Shown piece by piece: positions 1 to 5,455 of a stretch of 5,455 nt of DNA. This DNA is from Dehalococcoidales bacterium. Lineage in GTDB: Bacteria; Chloroflexota; Dehalococcoidia; Dehalococcoidales; UBA2162. The stretch spans positions 638,898-644,352 of the forward strand of contig CP070645.1 in NCBI GenBank assembly GCA_020354275.1, read 5' to 3'. The notes below the pieces were generated by a model. That model searched no databases. It was not told the origin of the DNA and was given only the letters and a program-made list of their open reading frames with translations. Positions within the stretch are counted from its first letter, which is position 1; every line of letters begins with the position of its first letter. Made by a program: the position numbers and the translations under genes.

Positions 1-1
1 C

Positions 2-1168
2 AGAATTCAGGATGGCGTTGATTCTCTATCCGGTTGCGGGCAACTGTTCCGGCGCAACACACTGGCCTCGGGAGTTATCCCGCAGATATGCGCCATTCTG
101 GGGCCCACCGCTGGAGCGGCGGTATATTCTCCAGCCCTGATGGACTTCACTTTCATGGTAAGGGGGATAAGCAATGCCTTTATCACCGGGCCCAGAGTGG
201 TGAAATCAGCAATCGGGCAGGATGTAACCGAAGAAGAGCTTGGTGGAGCTGTTGTTGCCCAGAGAAAAGCTGGCTTTGTCTGCCGTTCCGAAAACAGTGA
301 GGAAGAATGTTTACAGAATATGAAGGAGCTACTAAGCTACCTGCCATCAAGTAACCGGGAAGAACCTGAGGTCATTGACTGGGGTGATTCCAGTGATCGC
401 TGTGATGAGTCACTGTTCGACATCGTCCCGACTAATCCCAGCAAACCGTATGACATGCACAAAATCATCGAGAGTGTATTCGACCAGAAGAAGAACGGAG
501 GGAAGAACTATTTTGAGCTGTTCCCATTGTTTGCCAACAACATAATAACCTGTTTCTCCCGGCTTAACGGCTACTCCGTAGGCGTAATAGCCAACCAGCC
601 GATGTCCAAGGCAGGCTCGCTGGATATCGACGCCTCGGACAAAGCATCCCGCTTTATCCGGTTCTGTGACGCCTTTAATATCCCGGTAATAAATCTGGTT
701 GATGTACCGGGGTATTTACCGGGAACAGAACAGGAGTGGGGCGGTATTATAAGACACGGCGCCAAGATGCTCTTTGCTTATTCTGAGGCGACGGTTCCCA
801 AGCTAACACTCACCATCAGAAAGGCATACGGCGGCTCCTATCTTGGTATGTGCAGCAAGGACCTGGGGGCTGATGTCGTGTTCTGCTGGCCGAGTACGGA
901 ACTGGCCGTTATGGCAGCAGAAGGAGCTGCCCCTATAATCTTCAGGAGGGAACTGGAGCAAGCGGATAATCCAGATAAGGTGCTAGAGGAAAAAATAAAA
1001 GAATATCGCGAGGAATTCGCTAATCCCTATCGTGCTGCCGAGCATCTGCATGTTGATGATATTATTGACCCGGCAGAAACCAGACCGCGGTTGATAGAAG
1101 CCCTGGAAATGGTAATGGGTAAAGTAGAGGATTTACCGTATAAAAAACACGGGATAATTCCCACATAA
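2..1168 (+). CDS. Acyl-CoA carboxylase carboxyltransferase (beta) subunit, propionyl/methylmalonyl-CoA type, 5'-truncated by window edge
   Basis: This is the carboxyltransferase subunit of a biotin-dependent acyl-CoA carboxylase or methylmalonyl-CoA decarboxylase. It moves CO2 between carboxybiotin and an acyl-CoA in the cytoplasm or a membrane-associated complex. The reading frame is open from base 2, and the text before the ATG at 140 is already family sequence (RIQDGVDSLSG, LASGVIPQI, GPTAGAAVYSPAL), so that ATG is internal and the true start lies upstream. The window holds 388 codons of a family usually about 510-520 residues long. The crotonase-fold oxyanion-hole glycines are visible twice: GPTAGAA (101-121) in the N-terminal half and RKAYGGSY (818-841) in the C-terminal half. 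Other hallmarks are SRLNGYSVGVIANQP, LVDVPGYLPGTEQEWGGIIRHG and the C-terminal KKHGIIPT. One segment (242-289) departs from the usual SGVAH-type sequence. No biotin-carrier or decarboxylase partner is in view, so the substrate (propionyl-CoA is likeliest) and the direction of reaction are not settled. Confidence 0.93.
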   Translation, partial: RIQDGVDSLSGCGQLFRRNTLASGVIPQICAILGPTAGAAVYSPALMDFTFMVRGISNAFITGPRVVKSAIGQDVTEEELGGAVVAQRKAGFVCRSENSEEECLQNMKELLSYLPSSNREEPEVIDWGDSSDRCDESLFDIVPTNPSKPYDMHKIIESVFDQKKNGGKNYFELFPLFANNIITCFSRLNGYSVGVIANQPMSKAGSLDIDASDKASRFIRFCDAFNIPVINLVDVPGYLPGTEQEWGGIIRHGAKMLFAYSEATVPKLTLTIRKAYGGSYLGMCSKDLGADVVFCWPSTELAVMAAEGAAPIIFRRELEQADNPDKVLEEKIKEYREEFANPYRAAEHLHVDDIIDPAETRPRLIEALEMVMGKVEDLPYKKHGIIPT

Positions 1169-1170
1169 TT

Positions 1171-1182
1171 TCTGCTAGCAGA
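1171..1182. repeat. 12-base perfect palindrome TCTGCTAGCAGA
   Basis: Two bases after the carboxyltransferase stop codon lies a perfect 12-base palindrome. It could be a small operator-like site or a 4-bp stem with a 4-base loop. No T-run follows, so it is not a standard intrinsic terminator. The rest of the 68-base gap is AT-rich and has several TATA-like words, but I see no convincing -35/-10 pair for holA. A palindrome of this length can arise by chance. Confidence 0.3.
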
Positions 1183-1225
1183 CCTGTTTATCATTATATT
1201 TATAGTTAGAAAGTAGCTTCATTAT

Positions 1226-1231
1226 AGAGGT
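1226..1231 (+). promoter_or_regulatory. Ribosome binding site of holA (AGAGGT)
   Basis: GAGGT matches the 16S rRNA anti-Shine-Dalgarno and ends five bases before the TTG at 1237. It decides that start: an in-frame TAG at 1225-1227 means no longer form is possible, and the TTG is the first usable codon ahead of the conserved N-terminal strand. Confidence 0.7.
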
Positions 1232-1236
1232 CAGTC

Positions 1237-2274
1237 TTGTTATATATTTTTTCCGGGCAGGACGACTATTCTATCACCCGCTCGCTTGACGAGATACGGA
1301 GGAACATCAGTAATCAGGCAATTGCCCCCGCTGGTGTCACCAGACTTGACGGCCACCAACTTACCCTCAGCCAATTACAGACAGCTTGTCAGGGAGCACC
1401 CTTGCTTGGTGAAAAACAACTGGTAGTTGTCCATGGGTTACTAAGCCGTTTCCAGGGCCAAAGCAGAAACCGCCGTCAGAAGAAGAACAACCGGTCAAAA
1501 GAGTCACAGGATGACTATAAATCCTTTACCGGATATATCAATCAGATTCCCGATAGCACTGTGCTGGTACTGGTCGAAGATACGATTGATAAAAGGAATC
1601 CAGCCTTCCGGGAACTCGCCAGTAAAGCAACAATAAAGGATTTCCCCTTGCTCAGAGGGGCTGACCTGCGGCAATGGGTACAGAAGAGGGTAAAGGACGA
1701 AGGGGCCAGCATCTCACTGCAGGCGGAAAATTTACTGACCAGAACCGTGGGTAGCAATTTATGGATTATGGCCAGTGAGATTGATAAACTGATACTGTAT
1801 GCTTCGGGACGCCGTATTGAAGAAGATGACATCAAGGCAGTGGTAGGCTATATTCGGCAGACCAACGTATTTGCCATGATTGATGCTATATTTGAGTCCA
1901 ATACCAGGCTGGCCGAACAAATACTGGTGGAATTGGTGAAAGCCGGTGCTACATCTTCCTATTTACTGGCTATGTTGGCCAGGCAGCTTCGGCTAGTGGT
2001 CAGAGCTAAAGAACTCATCAGGCAGAAAAGACCCAGAAACGAGATTATGAGCAGGTTGGGTATAACTTCAGAATTCGCCCTGGGTAAGACACTGGAACAA
2101 GCCAGAAAATATTCCATCGAACAATTAAGAGAGTTATACCACAAACTTTTGGATGCCGATATATCAATCAAGACAGGTGAATATGATAACGAACTCGCCC
2201 TTTTTATTCTGGTCACCGAACTCTGCCAACGGGGTAAAACAACAGTGGTTAGTGCAAAATCCAGCTTCGACTGA
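1237..2274 (+). CDS. holA: DNA polymerase III delta subunit (clamp loader)
   Basis: HolA is the delta subunit of the bacterial clamp-loader complex and opens the beta sliding clamp so it can be placed on primed DNA. The protein has 345 residues, matching the family (E. coli delta is 343). The N-terminus LYIFSGQDDYSI is the usual first strand. PLLGEKQLVVV (about residues 55-65) aligns with the E. coli SLFASRQ region, placing Leu56-Leu57 at the clamp-binding hydrophobic pair. LLRGADLRQWVQKRVKDEG (about 144-162) begins the middle domain. NVFAMIDAIF, SSYLLAMLARQLRLVVRAKEL and ISIKTGEYDNELALFILVTELC form the helical C-terminal collar domain. A basic, polar stretch (about 71-95, rich in R, K, N, Q, S) follows the clamp-binding region and looks like a flexible loop. 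No Walker ATPase motif is apparent, as expected for delta. The start is TTG, supported by a ribosome binding site and an upstream in-frame stop. Confidence 0.93.
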   Translation: MLYIFSGQDDYSITRSLDEIRRNISNQAIAPAGVTRLDGHQLTLSQLQTACQGAPLLGEKQLVVVHGLLSRFQGQSRNRRQKKNNRSKESQDDYKSFTGYINQIPDSTVLVLVEDTIDKRNPAFRELASKATIKDFPLLRGADLRQWVQKRVKDEGASISLQAENLLTRTVGSNLWIMASEIDKLILYASGRRIEEDDIKAVVGYIRQTNVFAMIDAIFESNTRLAEQILVELVKAGATSSYLLAMLARQLRLVVRAKELIRQKRPRNEIMSRLGITSEFALGKTLEQARKYSIEQLRELYHKLLDADISIKTGEYDNELALFILVTELCQRGKTTVVSAKSSFD

Positions 2275-2337
2275 ATAATATGACTGCCTGAGACGACTAA
2301 AACCGGATAACACGCTAAAAGTTGACCTTTCAACCAA

Positions 2338-2359
2338 AACAGAGTACTTCCTCTCTGTT
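2338..2359. repeat. Inverted repeat AACAGAG/CTCTGTT with 8-base loop
   Basis: AACAGAG (2338-2344) and CTCTGTT (2353-2359) are perfect reverse complements around an 8-base loop, in the holA-alaS gap and 15 bases before the alaS -35 box. No T-run follows on the + strand, so it is a poor rho-independent terminator for holA. Read on the - strand it is followed by TTTTGG, also weak. It may be a weak 3' end structure of the holA transcript or an operator near the alaS promoter. A smaller 5-bp hairpin, GTTGA/TCAAC, lies just upstream at 2321-2334. Confidence 0.4.
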
Positions 2360-2374
2360 ATAAGGCTGCTTTCA

Positions 2375-2403
2375 TTGACAGCTAAGACTACATTAACTAA
2401 AAT
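2375..2403 (+). promoter_or_regulatory. Sigma-70-type promoter for alaS (TTGACA-N17-TAAAAT)
   Basis: A perfect -35 hexamer TTGACA (2375-2380) is followed after exactly 17 bases by TAAAAT (2398-2403), five of six matches to TATAAT. Transcription would begin near 2410, giving a leader of about 32 bases before the alaS GTG. That is too short for a T-box riboswitch, which in many Gram-positive bacteria controls alaS. The promoter suggests that alaS-ruvX is expressed independently of holA. Confidence 0.65.
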
Positions 2404-2423
2404 CGTAGTTGACTGTTGGGTAT

Positions 2424-2430
2424 TAAAGGA
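2424..2430 (+). promoter_or_regulatory. Ribosome binding site of alaS (TAAAGGA)
   Basis: AAGGA is a partial Shine-Dalgarno match ending 11 bases before the GTG at 2442, slightly longer than ideal. The GTG start is fixed by an in-frame TAG at 2436-2438 and by the conserved N-terminus TGDELRALFLEFFEGKGH that begins immediately. Confidence 0.5.
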
Positions 2431-2441
2431 CATTATAGAAA

Positions 2442-5062
2442 GTGACTGGAGATGAACTCAGGGCGCTATTCTTAGAATTCTTTGAGGGTAAGGGGCATAA
2501 AATTATCCCCGGCTCCTCATTGATTCCTCAGGATGACCCGACATTACTGCTTACCAGTGCCGGTATGGTGCAGATTAAACCCTATTTTCTGGGTGAACTG
2601 GAACCACCCAGTCGCCGTCTGGCATCCTGCCAGAAGTGTTTCCGCACTACTGATATTGAAAGGGTTGGTGATACCAGCCATCTTACCTTCTTTGAGATGC
2701 TGGGCAACTTCAGTGTCGGTGACTACTTCAAGAAGGAGACGATTGCCTGGGCATGGGAGTTCATTACCCAGCATCTAGGAATGCCGGAAGACCGTTTATG
2801 GGCTTCCATTTTCCTCGATGACGACGATGCTTTCAACTACTGGCTTGATACTGGCATGCCCGCCGATAAGATACTGAGATTTGGGGAGGAAGATAATTTC
2901 TGGGGGCCAGCCGGTGACTCCGGACCCTGTGGACCAGATAGCGAAATCTTCTATGACCTCGGTGAGGAAGTCGGTTGCGGTAAACCTTCCTGTGCACCGA
3001 ATTGCGGCTGTGACCGTTTTGTTGAGATTGGGACCCTGGTATTCATGCAATTCAACCAGGATAAAAATGGAAACCGGACTCCGTTACCCAAGCCCAGCAT
3101 TGATACCGGTATGGGAATAGAGAGAAACGCTGCCGTAGTACAGGGTAAGACCTCTGTTTATGAAACTGACCTTTTCGTCCCTCTGTTAGATTGCGTCTCC
3201 AGGCTATCGGGGAAGAAATATGGCACTGACAATGAAATAGATAGTGCTATGCGTGTGGTTACCGAGCACAGCCGGGGGATTACCTTCCTTATCGGTGATG
3301 GGGTAATGCCCAGTAATGAGGGGCGAGGATATGTATTACGCCGTTTACTCCGCCGTGCAGCCCTTTTTGGACGGAGGTTGGGATTGGATAGGCCATTTCT
3401 CAAAGAAATAGCCGAAATTACTATCAGGCAAATGGAACACGTCTATCCGGAGTTAAAGCAAAGGCAGGACTTCATTCTTAATATCATAGAGATGGAAGAA
3501 ACGAGGTTCGGGGAAACACTCAATAGCGGTCTAGAGCTCATAGAGAACATCATGGCCACTCCATCGATTAAAAGTACTAAAATAATCCCGGGAGAAGATG
3601 TTTTTAGGCTGTACGATACATACGGTTTCCCGGTAGAGCTGACCAGCGAGATTGGTGCCAGCCGTGGTTTTACGGTAGATTTAGAGGGTTTCGACCGCGA
3701 AATGGACAAGCAACGGCAGAGGGCAAAAGCAGTCCAGAAGTTCGGGTCAGCCGGAATGGTGAAGAACGGAGTGAATAATATAGTTGACATAATGACAACG
3801 CCCTTTGTTGGCTACAGCGGTACTAAGCAAAGGACAGAAATTCTCAGCATGCTGGTTAACGGTGATTCTGTAAGGTCTATTGCCCAGGGTCAGGAAGCCG
3901 GTATTATTCTGGCGGAAACCCCTTTCTACGGTGAGATGGGGGGCAGGTAGGCGATACCGGCGAAATAAGGGGTTCTACTGGGCTTTTCAAGGTTACGGAT
4001 ACCCTGCGGATGCCACCTGATATTATCATCCACCAGGGCCATGTAAATAATGGCACCCTGACAATAGGAGACGTAGTGGAGGCTGAAGTTGACGGGGAAC
4101 GCCGTTTTGATATTGCGCGCAATCACACTGCCACCCATTTACTGCAGTCAGCGCTGCGTCAGGTGCTAGGAGAGCACGTGCAACAAGGAGGCTCCTTGGT
4201 TGCCTCGGAGCAGTTCAGGTTCGATTTTTCCCATCTGATCGCCATGACACCGGAGGAAATAGAAGAGGTACAGCATATAGTTAACCAGAGGATACGTCAG
4301 AACCTTCCCGTCTATGATGAAGAAATTGACTATAAGAAAGCCATCGAGGAAGGTGCTATTGCCCTTTTCAACGAAAAGTATGGCGATACAGTCCGTGTGC
4401 TCAAGATTGGCCAACCGTCCATAAGTACCGAGTTATGCGGCGGAACCCATGTCAGCAATACCGGAGAAATAGGTTTCTTCAAGATCATCAGTGAAAGCAG
4501 CATCGGGTCGGGATTACGCCGTATTGAAGCCGTAACCGGAAGGGGAGCCGAGGTATTTATCGAGAAATCATTCTCGCAATGGCGGGAAATAGCAATCAAG
4601 CTCGGAGCGACACCGGATAATATTGCTGAGAAGGTTGACAGCACTATCAGTGCTCTGGATATTGAACAGAAGAACCGTCTGGCCGAAGAGAGGAAGCGGG
4701 CCCGGAAAGAAGTTGAGTATTTACTTACCCAGGTAGAAGAGACCAGTAATGGGATTAAGGTAATATCCCGCAGTGTCGATTCTTTCCGACCGGAGGTGTT
4801 ACGAGAAATAACTGACCTTATTAGAGACCAGTTAAAGAGTGCTGTGGTAGTCCTGGGTACGATATATGAAGATAAGCCTGCTTTTGTAGCTATGGTAACG
4901 CCTGATCTGGTAGCCAGGGGCTATAATGCCGGTAACATCATAAAACAGGTCGCGGCTGTTACCGGGGGGGGTGGTGGTGGTAAAGCCACACTGGCGCAGG
5001 CTGGAGGCAGGTTCAAAGACCAGCTGGATGCCGCATTACATACCGTAGTAGATCTGGTATAG
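2442..5062 (+). CDS. alaS: Alanyl-tRNA synthetase, interrupted by a one-base frame change near 3938-3950
   Basis: AlaRS joins alanine to tRNA-Ala and hydrolyses mischarged Ser/Gly-tRNA. Read through the frame change it has 873 residues, normal for the family. The class II catalytic domain shows TSAGMVQIKPYF (motif 1 region, about 38-49), CQKCFRTTDIE...TFFEMLGNFS (motif 2, 63-91) and GMGIER (motif 3, 223-228). Tandem-helix tRNA-recognition sequence includes MPSNEGRGYVLRR (Asn292) and LYDTYGFP (Asp392), the likely counterparts of E. coli Asn303 and Asp400. The editing domain has NHTATHLL (His562, His566) and CGGTH (Cys666, His670), the four zinc/active-site ligands. The C-Ala domain has six glycines at 842-847 followed by LAQAGG. 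A cluster Cys179, 184, 188, 190 may bind metal. The first frame stops at TAG 3948-3950 after 502 codons, and the second frame is open from CAG 3944 onward. The start is GTG, from a strong promoter at 2375-2403. Residue numbers beyond 500 assume the restored frame. Confidence 0.92.
3938..3950 (+). other. Frame-change site in alaS: slippery G_GGG_GGC followed by AGG TAG
   Basis: In the upstream frame the codons are ATG GGG GGC AGG TAG. The heptamer G_GGG_GGC (3938-3944) fits the X_XXY_YYZ pattern for -1 tandem slippage. Slipping back one base gives ATG GGG GGC CAG GTA GGC, that is MGGQVGDTGEI, the conserved glycine-rich motif at the start of the AlaRS editing domain. One extra G in the run would give the same protein. 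I see no strong stem-loop just downstream. A GGTGA element complementary to the anti-Shine-Dalgarno lies at 3930-3934, but only three bases before the heptamer, closer than in known stimulated sites such as dnaX. A base lost from a G homopolymer is the simplest explanation. Confidence 0.85.
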
Positions 5063-5086
5063 ATAAGCCCATATACATATTACTTT

Positions 5087-5092
5087 AGGAGG
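5087..5092 (+). promoter_or_regulatory. Strong ribosome binding site of ruvX (AGGAGG)
   Basis: A perfect AGGAGG lies 25 bases after the alaS stop codon. Its end is 6 bases before ATC (5099) and 9 bases before ACG (5102), both in the ruvX frame. It is 18 bases before the first standard start codon in that frame (TTG 5111), which is too far. The GTG at 5094 is one base away and out of frame. The site therefore points to a non-standard start or a base error at the start codon. Confidence 0.75.
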
Positions 5093-5101
5093 GGTGGTAT
5101 C

Positions 5102-5455
5102 ACGCGTAGTTTGGCACTTGATGTCGGCGACAAGTGGATCGGTGTGGCTCTCAGTGACCCTGGCGGTATTTTGGCTAGCCCTTTAACCGTAATCAAACGC
5201 GAAGGTGCCCCTAGTGATATAAAGGCGATTACTGATATCATTGAAGATAATCAGGTCGAGCAGATAGTGGTTGGCCTGCCGCGCTCTATGAAGGGAAAGG
5301 TAGGCAGGCAGGCGGAAAAAGTTCATGATTTTGTGACCAAATTACGTAGTTACACACAGGTACCTATAGAATTCCGCGACGAACGTCTGACCACTGTGTT
5401 AGCAAACCGTCAAATAAGAGCCGTTGGTACTAAAAAAAGCAGAGGTAAAATCAGG
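5102..5455 (+). CDS. ruvX: RuvX/YqgF family Holliday-junction resolvase-like nuclease, 3'-truncated by window edge
   Basis: YqgF/RuvX proteins are small RNase H-fold nucleases linked to Holliday-junction resolution and, in E. coli, to 16S rRNA 5' maturation. The window holds 118 codons of a protein usually about 135-150 residues long. The first strand SLALDVGDKWIGVALSD carries the catalytic Asp of the DxG motif. VVGLPRSMKGKVGRQAEKV and FRDERLTT are the second and third family motifs, and the second includes the usual QAEKV helix. The final conserved Asp region (normally shortly after the K.RGK segment) lies beyond the edge. The frame is open back to the alaS stop, but no ATG, GTG or TTG occurs before TTG 5111, which would cut away part of the first beta strand. 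I place the start at ACG 5102, giving M-R-S-L-A-L-D-V-G as in relatives; ATC 5099 is equally possible, or ACG may be a miscalled ATG. It is probably co-transcribed with alaS, 39 bases upstream. Confidence 0.9.

Noticed and set aside
140..142. ATG 140 as the start of the carboxyltransferase
   Set aside because: Conserved family sequence is encoded in the same frame from base 2 onward, so the gene begins upstream of the window.
34..300. An 88-codon open frame on the + strand
   Set aside because: It overlaps the carboxyltransferase in another frame, and its product has no recognisable features.
1542..2433. Antisense open frames over holA and its 3' gap
   Set aside because: They are mirror images of a clear + strand gene, with low-complexity Ser/Leu-rich products and no family motifs.
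2409..2438. Second promoter TTGACT with TTATAG/ATTATA before alaS
   Set aside because: Transcription would start at or inside the alaS start codon and leave out the ribosome binding site. The TTGACA-TAAAAT pair upstream fits better.
2544..4644. Antisense and alternative-frame open frames across alaS
   Set aside because: All overlap strongly conserved AlaRS coding sequence and show no independent motifs or ribosome binding sites.
4010..5062. A separate AlaX-like free-standing editing protein starting at ATG 4010
   Set aside because: The same frame is open back to 3944 and encodes the conserved QVGDTGEI part of AlaRS. There is no ribosome binding site before 4010, and the cut lies inside the editing domain. 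It is the rest of alaS.
5090..5107. T-box-like word AGGGGTGGTATCACGCG before ruvX, resembling the GGGTGGNACCGCG antiterminator element
   Set aside because: The match has extra bases, the upstream sequence is alaS coding with no room for a T-box specifier stem, and ruvX is not an expected T-box target. It is probably chance overlap with the ribosome binding site.
5111..5113. TTG 5111 as the ruvX start
   Set aside because: It is 18 bases from AGGAGG and would begin the protein inside the first beta strand that carries the catalytic Asp.

Overview
The window carries four genes, all on the + strand. In order they are the 3' part of an acyl-CoA carboxylase carboxyltransferase gene, holA (DNA polymerase III delta subunit), alaS (alanyl-tRNA synthetase), and the 5' part of ruvX/yqgF (Holliday-junction resolvase family). 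The sequence is bacterial and chromosomal in character. I see no mobile element, CRISPR array, tRNA or rRNA. The wording of the AlaRS protein (for example SCQKCFRTTDIE, the Cys-rich CGKPSC.PNCGC insert and QFNQDKNG) and the SKDLGAD form of the carboxyltransferase remind me of Chloroflexota, perhaps an uncultured Dehalococcoidia-like lineage. This is an inference from memory, not from a search.

Layout: the carboxyltransferase runs in from the left edge and ends at 1168. A 68-base gap holds a small palindrome and a ribosome binding site. holA (1237-2274) starts with TTG. A 167-base gap follows, with a hairpin-capable inverted repeat and a near-consensus sigma-70-type promoter (TTGACA, 17 bases, TAAAAT) that appears to drive alaS. 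alaS (2442-5062) starts with GTG and ends 39 bases before the likely ruvX start. ruvX runs off the right edge, so alaS and ruvX are probably co-transcribed.

The genes do not form one pathway. The first is acyl-CoA metabolism (propionyl/methylmalonyl-CoA type) and the other three are information-processing housekeeping genes: clamp loading, tRNA-Ala charging, and recombination or rRNA-processing nuclease.

Two anomalies deserve attention. (1) alaS is broken by a one-base frame change at a G run. The local sequence G_GGG_GGC fits the classical -1 slippery heptamer, and a -1 shift exactly restores the conserved GGQVGDTG motif. It could be a homopolymer sequencing error, a real mutation, or programmed frameshifting. 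(2) ruvX has an excellent AGGAGG ribosome binding site but no ATG/GTG/TTG start at the right place and frame. The best candidates are ATC or ACG, or an ATG miscalled as ACG. Two anomalies close together make sequence quality the first thing to rule out. I found no convincing novel multi-gene system here.
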